A stretch of 64,000 nt of DNA, from positions 903,599-967,598 of the forward strand of contig JAUIFF010000001.1 of assembly GCA_030429545.1 (NCBI GenBank), written 5' to 3'. Under the pieces are notes generated by a model that made no database searches, was not told the DNA's origin, and was given only the letters and a program-made list of their open reading frames with translations. This document shows, piece by piece, positions 36,448 to 45,825 of this stretch. Each line of letters starts with the position of its first letter. The stretch's first letter is position 1. A program made the position numbers and the translations under genes. This DNA is from Polyangia bacterium (GTDB taxonomy: Bacteria > Myxococcota_A > Polyangia > Nannocystales > Nannocystaceae).

Positions 36448-37899
36448 ATGGCTGAGGAGCTCTACGAACGGATCCGAAAACTCGAGCGAGAGCAGCGATT
36501 ACTGCATCGACGGCTCGAGCATGTCGAGCGCGAGCGCAACGTCTTGGAGCTCCACAAGGTCCGTCAGGAAACGATGATGCGGCGGGTCATCATCGAGCTT
36601 CACCGCGCCCGCGAAGCTGCCCGGGCGGCCAGTGAATTGCTCGAGCAACGGGTGCAGGTACGAACGCTCAAGCTCCGTGCCGACAATGCCGACCTGCGCC
36701 GTGCTCGCGACGAAGCGTTGCGCGTGAGCCAGGCCAAAAGTGACTTCTTGGCCAGTATGAGCCACGAGCTACGAACACCGCTCAACTCGATCATTGGCTA
36801 CACCGAACTCATACAAGAGGAAGTTTCTGAAAGTGCAGCTGCACCAGAATCCCTGGAGGACATTGGGCATATACATCAGTCTGCCTGCCATCTACTGGCA
36901 GTGATCAACGACATTCTCGACCTCTCGCGGGTTGAGGCGGGCCGGGTTGAGCTGGCTTTTGAGGAAGTCAACCTCGACGACGTGGTCGCCGAAGTCTGTG
37001 GCACGGTGGCGCCGCTGGTGTTTGGCCGCCACAATCGGCTCACGTCCGAAGGAGCGCAGCGCGGTTTGACCCTGGTGACCGACCGGGTGAAGTTGCGGCA
37101 GATCTTTTACAACCTCGTTAGCAACGCAGCAAAGTTTACCGAGCGCGGTAAGATCAGTGTAGATGTGCGATGGCATCGTGGGGCGATTGAGATGTCGGTG
37201 AGCGACACGGGGATCGGCATCGCTCCGGAGTTTTTCGACCGTTTGTTCAATGCCTATAGTCAGGTCGATCCGGTCACAGGTCAGCGGTTTGGCGGTACCG
37301 GGCTCGGACTGACACTGACGCACAAGTTTTGCAACCTGCTCGGTGGCGACATTTCCGTCGAAAGCACACCCGGGGAGGGCACGACGTTCTCTGTGTTCTT
37401 GCCCCATTGTCCGCCCAAGACCCTGCCGGTGCATGGCATGAGCGAGCAGTTTCTGATGCCCAGCCTGCCCCAACCCGATGGCCGCGGAGCCGGTCGGGTG
37501 TTGGTAATTGACGACGATGCGCGAACCCATGCTGCCCTTAAAACCCTGCTTGTAAGTGCAGGTTATTCAGTCGAGTCCGAGTTTACGGGCGAGCAGGGCA
37601 TTGCCCGGGCCGAACAACATCCACCGGACATTGTCGTTTTAGATGTGCTGAGCAATGAGCGCCTGGGCGATAGCACCAACAATGCCGCGGGCCGGGGGTG
37701 GCAAACCCTCGAACGCCTCATTGCGACGTTTGAGGGGACTCCGGTGATTGTGTTGACGATGCTTCGCGCGCGTGAGCGGGCAATCCAGCGCGGCGCGGCA
37801 ACATTTTTGAGCAAGCCTTGCGACCCGCAGACCCTGTTGTCGACAATCAACTGCTGGATCGAACACCCGGGCGAATCCGACGACGATGTGCGGAGGTAG
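36448..37899 (+). CDS. Cytoplasmic hybrid histidine kinase with C-terminal receiver
   Basis: The 483-residue protein from the ATG at 36448 begins with a long charged coiled coil (about 3-98). The HisKA domain follows with phospho-acceptor His106 ([12 protein letters not shown]). The ATPase domain has [21 protein letters not shown] and GGTGLGL, and a receiver domain comes after (from about 348, [11 protein letters not shown]) with the phospho-acceptor Asp in IVVLDV and the Lys in FLSKPCD. There is no sensor domain or membrane segment, so input probably arrives through a partner protein. The receiver contains an insert after the Asp ([14 protein letters not shown]), which is unusual. TTG at 36373 is an unlikely alternative start. 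Confidence 0.94.
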   Translation: MAEELYERIRKLEREQRLLHRRLEHVERERNVLELHKVRQETMMRRVIIELHRAREAARAASELLEQRVQVRTLKLRADNADLRRARDEALRVSQAKSDFLASMSHELRTPLNSIIGYTELIQEEVSESAAAPESLEDIGHIHQSACHLLAVINDILDLSRVEAGRVELAFEEVNLDDVVAEVCGTVAPLVFGRHNRLTSEGAQRGLTLVTDRVKLRQIFYNLVSNAAKFTERGKISVDVRWHRGAIEMSVSDTGIGIAPEFFDRLFNAYSQVDPVTGQRFGGTGLGLTLTHKFCNLLGGDISVESTPGEGTTFSVFLPHCPPKTLPVHGMSEQFLMPSLPQPDGRGAGRVLVIDDDARTHAALKTLLVSAGYSVESEFTGEQGIARAEQHPPDIVVLDVLSNERLGDSTNNAAGRGWQTLERLIATFEGTPVIVLTMLRARERAIQRGAATFLSKPCDPQTLLSTINCWIEHPGESDDDVRR

Positions 37900-37970
37900 A
37901 TCTTGCAGGCCCGTGGGGTCCGTGCTGTCGTATGGGTGGCGAGTAGGTTGGGTCTCGCTGGGTGACGCCA

Positions 37971-38546
37971 ATGATCATGCAGGCACGGTTTCCGTATGCA
38001 CTTCGCTTCAGCTTGCGAGTGCCGCTGGCACGGTCCGAAGCTGATCCAAGTGAGGCTGCCATCGATCACTACCTCGTGGAGCTCCTCCACCTTGGAAGTG
38101 ATGGCGAAGAGGAGCTCGTGGCCCGGGCTATCGTTTATCGCGTGCGGCGTTGCGAAGTTGAGGACGTGCTACTCGTTGCCGATGCAGATGGCTATACAGC
38201 GTTGCTCGAGCAAGTGTGTGCCGAGGCGCTAGAGCCCGACGGCACGCCAAATGCCGAAATCAGTCGAGCCCTCGAGGAAGTGTGTTGCGACCCGATTGTG
38301 CTCGACAGCATTGACTTTATTGAACCCCTTCACGATGCCCCGGTGGTCCGTGGACTGGTTGGACGGGCCATTTTGGAGACCCTCGGGCGTGGCATGGAAG
38401 TGATGTTCCTGCCCGGCGGAGCTAGGGAATTTTCCATGTGGGAACGGGCCCTCGGTGCCGTGCGGGTCGCTGGCTTCACGGTTGCTTCGGCGGCCCTCGA
38501 GCCGCCTGAGTTTCCCCCGGCAACCATCATGGGCGAGTGCAACTGA
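37971..38546 (+). CDS. Hypothetical protein
   Basis: A 191-residue acidic protein that begins MIMQARFPYALRFSLRVPL. A conserved-looking block follows: EVEDVLLVADADGYTALLEQ, where the Ala/Asp/Gly run might sit in a nucleotide- or CoA-binding turn; then VVRGLVGRAILETLGRGMEV, which recalls the GNAT acetyltransferase motif Q/R-x-x-G-x-G/A. This is a weak guess. It lies 71 bp after the kinase gene on the same strand and may share its promoter. The GTG at 37962 is an alternative start. Confidence 0.65.
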   Translation: MIMQARFPYALRFSLRVPLARSEADPSEAAIDHYLVELLHLGSDGEEELVARAIVYRVRRCEVEDVLLVADADGYTALLEQVCAEALEPDGTPNAEISRALEEVCCDPIVLDSIDFIEPLHDAPVVRGLVGRAILETLGRGMEVMFLPGGAREFSMWERALGAVRVAGFTVASAALEPPEFPPATIMGECN

Positions 38547-38758
38547 GGCGACGTTCGCCCGGGCCGGCGAGCCTGAGAGTTGTACCTGCATCGAGTTTGG
38601 CTGTCGGCGGTTGCCCTACCTGTGGCGCCAAGCACCATGGGCAACCGACCCCAATCGCGCGAATGGGGGGCGTAGGCGACACTTGCGTCGTTTGGCTTAA
38701 ACCTGCTGTACTTGCCGCACCCCGGAGTTGTCCGCGGTTTTAAGCTTGAGGAGTTACG

Positions 38759-40453
38759 ATGCGACGCACTGCCCTGTTTTTGAGTTCGAACCTTCGCAGC
38801 CTGTTGGCTTCGCTTTTGATCGCAGCCGCACCCCTGACCCTGGGTGCATGTGCAAACGAAGAAACCGAAAGCGACTCGGTCGATGTCGACACCGACGGTG
38901 AGACGAGCGGTGGCGAAGAGAGTGAATCGGGCGAGCCCGATCCCGAACCTGGTTGTGGGGCCATGTTTGACATGTGCATCGACGAGGCCCAAACCGAAGA
39001 CGAGGTTCACGCCTGTCACCAAGCCTTCGACGAGTGCAACGGCGAGCCTGAACCCGGCCCGGACTGTCATGTCCAGCTCGACCTTTGCCTCGCCGATGCC
39101 GAGACCGAAGAGCAGGCCCAAGCCTGCGAAGAGGCTTACCACGAGTGTGTCGAGCCCGAGCCCGAACCCGACCCAGACCCGGGTTGTCACGACTTGCTCG
39201 AACAGTGCCTAGGCGATGCGCAGTCTGAGGAAGAAGCCGCGGCCTGCCACGCGGAGTACCAATGCGATCCGGAGCCCGAACCCGGGTGCGAAGAGGCCCT
39301 TGGCCAGTGTCTCGACCAGGCCGAGACCGAAGAGCAGGCCCACGAGTGCCACATTCAGTTTGAAGAGTGTGTCGAGCCAGATCCCGAGCCCGGGTGCGAG
39401 GAGGCGTTTGACGCCTGTTTGGCCGAGGCCGAGACCGAGGAGCAGGCCCACCAGTGCGAGCTTGAGTTTTTGGAGTGCACCGACCCCGAACCTCCGCCAC
39501 CGGATTGCGAGCAGGAGTACGCGGTGTGCCTCGACAACGCCGAAACCGAAGAGCAGGTTTTAGAGTGTGAGTGGGCCCTGCAAGAGTGTCTCGACCCGAT
39601 GCCCGGTGAATGCGACCAGCAGCTCGAGTGGTGTTTGGCCGAGGCCGAAACCGAAGAAGATGTGTGGGTCTGTCACGCCCAGCACGAGGAGTGTGTCGGC
39701 AACCCCGACCCGAACTGCGAGGAGCAACTCGGGCAGTGCATCGAGGAGGCCGAGACCGAAGAGGAAATCCTGTGGTGCCACGAGGAATTTGAGGCCTGTA
39801 TCGGCAACCCCGACCCGAACTGCGAGGAGCAGTTTCAGGGGTGCCTCGAAGATGCACAAACCGAAGAGGAAGTTTGGTGGTGCGAGCAACAGTTCCAAGA
39901 GTGCGTCGGCGAGCCGCCGCCACCGGACACCTGCGAGGAGCAGTTCGATGCCTGCCTCGCCGAAGCCGAGACGGAGGAGCAGGCATGGGAGTGCCACGTT
40001 GTCTACGAGGAATGCATCGGCCAGCCAGAACCGTGCGAGCAGGAGCTCGGCATGTGCCTCGAGCAGGCCCAGACCGACGAAGAAGTCATGGAGTGCCACC
40101 TGGTTTTTGAGGAGTGCATCGGCGAGCCGCCACCTCCGGAGCCGTGCGAGCAGGAACTCGGGATGTGTTTGGAGGAGGCCCAGACCGAAGAGCAGGTGGC
40201 CGAGTGCCATTGGATGTATGAGCAATGTATTGGCGAGCCACCGCCCGATCCGTGTGAAGAGCAGTTCGGGATGTGCCTCGAACAGGCTCAAACCGAGGAA
40301 GATGTGGCCCTGTGCGAGCAGGAATACCAGGGCTGCATCGGCGAGCCCGACCCGGGCGTTTGCGAGGAGGAGTACATCATCTGCAGCGAAAACGCCGAAA
40401 CCGAAGAGGACCAACTCATGTGCGAAGAGAAGCTGCAGGAGTGTCTCGGCTAG
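38759..40453 (+). CDS. Lipoprotein built of 14 tandem Cys-paired repeats
   Basis: The 564-residue protein has a lipoprotein signal (PLTLGAC, Cys31), then an acidic linker. From residue 66 to 562 it is made of 14 copies of C-x6-C-x12-C-x6-C (copy 3 has x5 at the end). Copies are joined by linkers rich in Glu, Pro and Asp such as GEPPPPEP. Each copy has the core A-E/Q-T-E-E/D-E/Q, so each is probably a pair of short helices held by two disulphides. The protein is very acidic and should be extended outside the cell. No known family with this spacing is recalled (CHCH proteins use C-x9-C). A terminator follows at 40481-40510, so the gene is monocistronic. Confidence 0.9.
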   Translation: MRRTALFLSSNLRSLLASLLIAAAPLTLGACANEETESDSVDVDTDGETSGGEESESGEPDPEPGCGAMFDMCIDEAQTEDEVHACHQAFDECNGEPEPGPDCHVQLDLCLADAETEEQAQACEEAYHECVEPEPEPDPDPGCHDLLEQCLGDAQSEEEAAACHAEYQCDPEPEPGCEEALGQCLDQAETEEQAHECHIQFEECVEPDPEPGCEEAFDACLAEAETEEQAHQCELEFLECTDPEPPPPDCEQEYAVCLDNAETEEQVLECEWALQECLDPMPGECDQQLEWCLAEAETEEDVWVCHAQHEECVGNPDPNCEEQLGQCIEEAETEEEILWCHEEFEACIGNPDPNCEEQFQGCLEDAQTEEEVWWCEQQFQECVGEPPPPDTCEEQFDACLAEAETEEQAWECHVVYEECIGQPEPCEQELGMCLEQAQTDEEVMECHLVFEECIGEPPPPEPCEQELGMCLEEAQTEEQVAECHWMYEQCIGEPPPDPCEEQFGMCLEQAQTEEDVALCEQEYQGCIGEPDPGVCEEEYIICSENAETEEDQLMCEEKLQECLG

Positions 40454-40480
40454 CCCGGGATCGGTGCAGCTACAACTTGG

Positions 40481-40510
40481 AAAGGGTCAGCAGCTGCTGG
40501 CCCTTTTTCG
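40481..40510 (+). terminator. Rho-independent terminator after the Cys-repeat gene
   Basis: The inverted repeat AAAGGGTCAGCAGC / TGCTGGCCCTTT is followed by TTCGCGTTTTT. It lies 28 bp after the stop codon. Confidence 0.85.
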
Positions 40511-40624
40511 CGTTTTTCACCGGTGAAAGCAGCCATTGCTGTCAGTGATCAAAGCCGCGTGGCTACCGGCCGGAATCGTCGCGAAAGTCTGCTAAAGTCC
40601 CGGGGCTTGACCCCAGGGAACACC

Positions 40625-41749
40625 ATGCACGTCACCAGCACCTTTGACTCCGGCAATATCGAGGTTGTCAGCAGCGACCTCGAAACTGATATCCAGCTCA
40701 AGATCCAAATCGATCACGCAAGCGAGCACTTTCAGTGGTTTCACTACCGGGTGTGTGGTGTGCGGGGCAAGGCCCTGACGATGCGGGTGCTCAACGCCGG
40801 AGAAGCGAGCTACCCCAAGGGCTGGGAGAACTATCGTGCAGTGGCCTCCTATGACCGCCAGCGGTGGTTTCGGGTGCCGACCTCGTTCGATGGCAAGGTC
40901 CTCAAGATTGAGCATACACCGACTTCCGACGCGGTGTTCTACGCCTACTTTGCCCCGTATTCGTTGGAGCGCCACGCCGACCTCATCGCCACATCGTTAC
41001 GCTCGCCGCTCGTCCGCCACGAGTTGTTGGGACAAACCCTCGACGGTCGCGACCTCGACCTGTTGAAAATTGGCGAGCCCGGGAAGCACAAAAAAACCTG
41101 TTGGATCATCGCGCGCCAACACCCGGGCGAATCGATGGCCGAGTGGCTCATGGAAGGGCTGCTCGCCCGCCTGCTCGACGACGAAGACCCGGTCGCCCGC
41201 GGGTTATTGCGGCGGGCGGTGTTTTATGTGGTGCCCAACATGAACCCAGACGGCAGCTATCGCGGGCACCTGCGGACCAACGCGGCGGGGGCAAATCTCA
41301 ATCGCGAGTGGCTAGAGCCGACCATGGAGCGCAGCCCCGAGGTCTATCTCGTGCGTCAGCGGATGCGTGCGACCGGCGTAGACTTTTGTTTGGATGTCCA
41401 CGGCGACGAAGGTTTACCCTACAACTTTATCGCCGGGCCGGAGGGCGTGACATCGGTACGCCCGGAGACAACCGCCCTGCAGCGGACCTATGAGTCGACC
41501 CTGATGGCGGTTAACCCCGATTTCCAAATGACCCACGGCTACCCCGCAGCGGCCCCCGGCGAGGCCAACATGACGATGGCCACAAATTATATTGCAGATG
41601 CATTTGATTGCTTGGCCATGACCCTGGAGCAACCGTTTAAGGACACCGCCGATACGCCCCACGAGGAGCTGGGTTGGTCCCCCGAGCGTTGCCGCAAGCT
41701 CGGGTGTAGCAACCTCGATGCCCTGGCTCGGGTGATCGACCGCCTCTAA
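40625..41749 (+). CDS. M14-family carboxypeptidase of the cytosolic (CCP-like) type
   Basis: The 374-residue protein has the N-terminal beta-sandwich domain of CCP-like enzymes (about 1-120, FQWFHYRVCGVRGK) and the M14 zinc peptidase domain. Zinc ligands are His166 and Glu169 (RQHPGESMAEW) and the His of LDVHGDEG (about 259). The general base is the Glu of MTLEQPF (about 335), and substrate-binding Asn/Arg are in GANLNREW. Animal relatives remove C-terminal Glu from tubulin; bacterial homologues have unknown substrates. No signal peptide is visible. Next to it lies a very acidic, Glu-rich lipoprotein, which may be coincidence. The start is the ATG at 40625. Confidence 0.94.
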   Translation: MHVTSTFDSGNIEVVSSDLETDIQLKIQIDHASEHFQWFHYRVCGVRGKALTMRVLNAGEASYPKGWENYRAVASYDRQRWFRVPTSFDGKVLKIEHTPTSDAVFYAYFAPYSLERHADLIATSLRSPLVRHELLGQTLDGRDLDLLKIGEPGKHKKTCWIIARQHPGESMAEWLMEGLLARLLDDEDPVARGLLRRAVFYVVPNMNPDGSYRGHLRTNAAGANLNREWLEPTMERSPEVYLVRQRMRATGVDFCLDVHGDEGLPYNFIAGPEGVTSVRPETTALQRTYESTLMAVNPDFQMTHGYPAAAPGEANMTMATNYIADAFDCLAMTLEQPFKDTADTPHEELGWSPERCRKLGCSNLDALARVIDRL

Positions 41750-41759
41750 CTCGACAACG

Positions 41760-41987
41760 CTATCCATCCGGTCGAGCGACGGGCTCGCGCAAGCGTTCGT
41801 TTGCAGCGCGCTGCCCGTTCGGCGGCATGGCTTGATTGAGCACCATGATCTCGGCGGCGACCTCTGAGCCGCGACGCTCGAGTGCTTCGAGGTCGGGCAC
41901 GCTCGTGACCCTCGCTACACGTGCGGCTAGCATCGCCCCGGGCAGTGGGTGCGCGACCGTGTTGAACCCGGCAGCGCTACCCGGCAA
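41760..41987 (-). CDS. Possible small protein downstream of the STAND-like gene
   Basis: A 75-codon frame begins 7 bp after the stop of the large ATPase gene on the same strand. Its sequence (PDLEALERRGSEVAAEIMVL) could form one amphipathic helix, and the context would allow translational coupling. There is no family match and no clear Shine-Dalgarno site, so it could be a chance frame. Confidence 0.3.
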   Translation of the reverse strand: MPGSAAGFNTVAHPLPGAMLAARVARVTSVPDLEALERRGSEVAAEIMVLNQAMPPNGQRAANERLREPVARPDG

Positions 41988-41993
41988 GGCGCG

Positions 41994-44900
41994 CTAGAGG
42001 GTTAGCTTGCGGCGCGTGTTGGGGTTTGTCGGTGTAAACGCGGGGTACTCCATCGCGGCGATCCGCTTTTCGGCACAGGTGCGAAAGTCCTCGAGGTGGG
42101 CTGCCCTGGGCACGACCTCCACGAGCTTTGCCCGACCGGCTGGGGCGTCGACTTTGATGGTGACCTCGGGTCGCGCTTGGCCTGGTGGGATCACACAGTT
42201 GGACAACACGTCGAGGCGAATCCGCCGGATGACATCACCGATGTTGCGCGGATTGGCCGGAAGGGTGAGCCCGCGGTGGAGGGTGTGCAGCAGGGTCAAT
42301 TTTTCGTTGCGCCGACGTAGTTGTAGGACCAACTTTCGCGCACTAGCCTTGGAGCTCCCGGTCTGCTCAATCCGGTATACACGGTATTTGGCGAGGGCTT
42401 CGAGCACGAGTGCAAGTGCGCTGGGCGGGTCGCCCCGCAGCGGTGGCAAGCGTTGGATGAGCCCCGTCAAGAATGGTAGCTCGACACTGGCGGGGTTGCG
42501 CCACAGGTCCGCCGCATCGGCGAGCACCTGGATGAGTGGTTGATCTTCGATTGCCGGTGGTGCTTCGCCGCGAATTAACGAAGCATATACAACTAAGCGT
42601 TGCTGCTGAGCCGCGAGTGCAGGGGGGAGGACAAGCCCGCGCAGGCCGGCCATCAGGCTCAGGGCACGCAGGGTGTCATCGGTGACACGCGCCTCACTGG
42701 TGGCGACCGTCTCTTTGATGCGAACACTGCGTTCGAACTCGATGAGCAACGCCCGCGTCAGCAACAACTCGGCCTCCATGAGTTGTAGTTCGGCGCGGAT
42801 GAGCGGGTGCATGCTGTCGGCCTGAAACAGGTGGGCGACCAGTTCACTCACGCCCTGATTGATCTGGGCAGGATCCAACTCAAACAGGGCAACACGCGCC
42901 TGCTCGATGGTTGTCGCGTAGGCCTCGGGCATCGCCGGGGCGGGGCCGGGGTCGATCGGCTCGGGCTGTATTTCGGCGGGCACAACCTCGTCGCTACCCC
43001 CGGACTCGGGCTCGGGCTCGGGTTGCGGGGGCGAAGGGGTGGCGCTGGATGGGTCCGGTTGATTTGGCGATCCCGAAAGTTCGACCGGCTCATGGTCGGC
43101 ACGGGTTGGTTGCGGCTTGCCTTGGCCAAACACCAACACTCCGGCGACGATCACAACCACGACCGCGAGCAGCAACCACACTCCGGTGCTGCTGGGGCCC
43201 GGATCTTCGATTGGGGCATAGCCAGCGTCTTCGGTTTTGGGCGGGGCTTGGGTTGGCTGTAAGGTGGGTTCTTGACGCCTTTGAGCCGGTTTTTGGGCTT
43301 TTCGCAGGGCTTGCTTGGCCTGTTCGAGCGCCTGCGCGACGTCTTCGAACTCGGGGTCGGCCCGGGCAATCTCTGAGAGGACTTCGTAGGCCCGGCGGTA
43401 GTCGCCAATTCGCAGGGCGGCCAGGCCCCCCTCATAGCCCTCGTTGAGGTCGTGCAGGCGGGCGAGGCGGTCGAGTTGTGCTTGCCAGTTGTCGCGGGCG
43501 TGGGGGTAGCGGGTCGCCAACTTCTCGAGGTGATCACGGGCCGTGGCGAAGTCGCGGCTGGCCTCGAGTGCGGCGACGTTCTCGAGTGCCCGTTTGACCT
43601 CGGTTTCGCGGGCTTCGAGTTGAACGCGCTCAACCTCTTCGCTCAGCCCAGCTTTTGTGTATGCATGGATTGCCTGGGGGATGGCCCCCGCGGCCTCGGC
43701 CTTGGCCCCGCGCTCGCGCCAGGTCGATTCGACGACGGTACGAGCCTCCCGGTGATTTGGTGCATACTCAAGAACTTGGGTGTGGAGGGCCAGCCGTTCG
43801 TCGGGGTCGGTCTCGGCCTGGGCACTGTTGAGCAACAACTCGACGATCTGCGGGCGGGCTGCCGTCGGCTGAATTTCGTACAACCGTTCGAGCAGGGCGA
43901 GAGCTTCCTCGGTCTGGCCGCGGCGGGCATAGATATCGGCCAACAGGGCGATTGACCCTGCGTGGTTGGGATTGAGCGCGAGGGCCTTGTCGAGGTGTTC
44001 GACCACTTCGTCGACCGGATGGTGGTCGAGGTCATGGGTGAGGTTGAGCGCGGCCCGATAGTGGGTTTCGGCCTCGGGTTTGGTGTGGTCGAGCTCGGCC
44101 CGAACCTGGTGTAGTGGGTAGTGATGGGCGATGAGTCGGCCCAGCAACGGGTACTGAAAGCGAAAGCTTCCGTGCTCGAGGAGCTCGAGCACACCCCATT
44201 GGGCCAACGCGCCGGGCAGGTCATCGAGCTGTTTGTCGAGGTCGCGGACGCCACCCTGACGAAGTTGCTGATACACGCTTTTGAGGGCCACGCCGCCGGA
44301 TGTTGCCGGTTGTTCGGCGAGTGCCGAGACAAACACTCTGGCCAATGGCGGCAGGGACGACCACAGGGAAGCCGCGAGTGATTGGCTGGCTTCGAGGGTT
44401 TTTTCGACCGCCGCGGTCACGTCGGCATCGGTCGCATCGGGGGTGGAGGCGGGGTCGTAGTAGTGCAGTTCCTCCCAAACCTCGGCGCACAGCCGCTGGA
44501 GCAGCGCGGGATAGCCACGGGCGAGTGCCCAAACAGTTGCAGCTGCACGGGGTTTCCACCGCAGTGTGCCCGCGGCCTGGGAGGTGCGAATGAGGGTGTA
44601 GGCCTCTTCGGCGTCGAGTGGGGCGAGCGTGATGGTGTGGGTACCAATCAGCTCAGCCCGTGGATCTCCGCTGGGGTCAAACAGGTTGTTGGTGGTAATC
44701 GCCAGCAGCCGTGGGGTCGCGGCGACGAGCTCCCTCAGGTAAGTTGCAAGCGCAACAATATTGTCGGCCTGGCTGGCATCCTCGGGCGCGTTGTAGTTGT
44801 CGACGAGCAGAACGAGGGTTGCACCAATGCCGCCGGAGATCAGGCTGTTGAGGGTTGCGGGTAGCCACGTGTCGCGAAATACGAGGTCGGAGGGCCCGGG

Positions 44901-45224
44901 GAGTCCGGGCTTGGGCAGGCCAAGCGCACGGGCGATGGTGGCGGCAACACTGCGGACCGCGGCTGCGAGTGGAAATTTGGCGCGACGTGAAAGGTCGATG
45001 TAGACCGCGTGGAAGGGTCCGTGGGCCGGTAGTTCATCCCGGAGCACGCGCAGAAGTGAGGTCTTACCGATCCCCGGATGCCCGGCAATGGTGACAACGC
45101 CGTGCTCGCGGGCCCGCAACAATTCGACCACGGTATGGACGGCGGCCTTGCGGCCGACAAACGCCGGGCGACTGGTGACGGGTTTCCCCGCAGCAAACGG
45201 ATTTTCAGCGAGCTTCATCGGCAA
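41994..45224 (-). CDS. STAND-like ATPase with TPR repeats, TM helix and AgmX-type tail
   Basis: The 1,076-residue protein opens with NPFAAGKPV and FVGRKAAVHTVVELL and the P-loop GHPGIGKTSLLR (48-59). A Walker B-like VLLVDNYN and a winged-helix region (about 290-370) come next. TPR repeats fill about 380-640 (DKALALNPNHAGSIALLADI and similar). A single membrane helix (about 680-700, VWLLLAVVVVIVAGVLVFG) precedes a Pro/Glu-rich linker and a helical periplasmic part. The last 90 residues (IRLDVLSNCVIPPG, LEDFRTCAEKRIAAMEYP) resemble the AgmX/PglI or TonB-like C-terminal domain of myxobacterial envelope proteins. Such a protein could couple a cytoplasmic ATP-driven switch to the cell envelope. 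Confidence 0.9.
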   Translation of the reverse strand: MPMKLAENPFAAGKPVTSRPAFVGRKAAVHTVVELLRAREHGVVTIAGHPGIGKTSLLRVLRDELPAHGPFHAVYIDLSRRAKFPLAAAVRSVAATIARALGLPKPGLPGPSDLVFRDTWLPATLNSLISGGIGATLVLLVDNYNAPEDASQADNIVALATYLRELVAATPRLLAITTNNLFDPSGDPRAELIGTHTITLAPLDAEEAYTLIRTSQAAGTLRWKPRAAATVWALARGYPALLQRLCAEVWEELHYYDPASTPDATDADVTAAVEKTLEASQSLAASLWSSLPPLARVFVSALAEQPATSGGVALKSVYQQLRQGGVRDLDKQLDDLPGALAQWGVLELLEHGSFRFQYPLLGRLIAHHYPLHQVRAELDHTKPEAETHYRAALNLTHDLDHHPVDEVVEHLDKALALNPNHAGSIALLADIYARRGQTEEALALLERLYEIQPTAARPQIVELLLNSAQAETDPDERLALHTQVLEYAPNHREARTVVESTWRERGAKAEAAGAIPQAIHAYTKAGLSEEVERVQLEARETEVKRALENVAALEASRDFATARDHLEKLATRYPHARDNWQAQLDRLARLHDLNEGYEGGLAALRIGDYRRAYEVLSEIARADPEFEDVAQALEQAKQALRKAQKPAQRRQEPTLQPTQAPPKTEDAGYAPIEDPGPSSTGVWLLLAVVVVIVAGVLVFGQGKPQPTRADHEPVELSGSPNQPDPSSATPSPPQPEPEPESGGSDEVVPAEIQPEPIDPGPAPAMPEAYATTIEQARVALFELDPAQINQGVSELVAHLFQADSMHPLIRAELQLMEAELLLTRALLIEFERSVRIKETVATSEARVTDDTLRALSLMAGLRGLVLPPALAAQQQRLVVYASLIRGEAPPAIEDQPLIQVLADAADLWRNPASVELPFLTGLIQRLPPLRGDPPSALALVLEALAKYRVYRIEQTGSSKASARKLVLQLRRRNEKLTLLHTLHRGLTLPANPRNIGDVIRRIRLDVLSNCVIPPGQARPEVTIKVDAPAGRAKLVEVVPRAAHLEDFRTCAEKRIAAMEYPAFTPTNPNTRRKLTL

Positions 45225-45711
45225 TCTGGAATCCGGAGTATGCCACTTCTCCCGCCGGGGTTGGGCAGCGCTGGGTCGATAGCTTCCGTGACCGTTGGGG
45301 CAGGTCCGCGCAAAGGTGTGGCTTGTCAGAGGCTAGCGACTCGCACGGCATCCGAGGTTGCCGGCGGGCATTCGCTTGTGTGCACAAATGAATGCCGACC
45401 CGTTGGTCGAGGCGACCGCAGTTGAGTTTGCAATCTCGGTCGCGAGGTGGGCAACCGATCGTGGCCAGCGGGAACCCCAGGTGAGCGCGTGTGATCGTGT
45501 GGTTGAACCTGAGCACCGGTAGCGCGCCGTCGAAGTCAGCATGTCGACTAGGACAGCTCCGCCCGCAATCTATGACAGGGGTGTCGCGGCAACAGGTGAG
45601 GGATCATGCCCCCGGATCGACAATCTTCGGGCGGCTGCCAAAAGCTCAATAATTTTGCCTGGTCCGCGATCTGCATAACAAACGGGCAGCTTCCAGCGGG
45701 AGGCCCTTGGC
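45225..45711. other. Intergenic region upstream of a 28-codon gene
   Basis: No protein-coding signal was found in 45225-45690 on either strand. The region separates the divergent ATPase gene from a small plus-strand gene, so promoters for both should be here. A TGTGTGCACA palindrome variant lies near 45379. Nothing else could be recognised. Confidence 0.5.
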
Positions 45712-45798
45712 ATGACACTGATTTGTATCGTTACCCTACTGGCTCCTTTTTGCATCTATTTGCAGCTTCCCAGACATATGCGGTTGCGCCGGCGATAG
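45712..45798 (+). CDS. 28-residue membrane peptide
   Basis: An ATG at 45712 is preceded by GGGAGG about eight bases upstream and opens a 28-codon frame. The peptide starts MTLICIVTLLAPFCIYLQLP and ends with RHMRLRRR. That is a single hydrophobic helix of about 16-18 residues and a strongly positive tail, with no other feature. A strong terminator follows 28 bp after the stop, so a short transcript of its own is likely. Size and charge resemble small membrane toxins of type I toxin-antitoxin pairs or small regulatory membrane proteins, but an antisense RNA cannot be shown. The main point in its favour is Shine-Dalgarno, start, helix and terminator in order. Confidence 0.5.
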   Translation: MTLICIVTLLAPFCIYLQLPRHMRLRRR

Positions 45799-45825
45799 GC
45801 CGGGCTCGCAACTGGTCGACGGCTG

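Noticed and set aside
38754..39986. A 410-codon open frame on the minus strand opposite the Cys-repeat gene
   Set aside because: It is a product of the repetitive GC-rich coding strand; its translation is Arg/Pro-rich without family features.
38950..40450. Regularly spaced DNA repeats in the Cys-rich lipoprotein gene as a possible CRISPR array
   Set aside because: The repeats keep reading frame and vary at third codon positions, so they are coding repeats.
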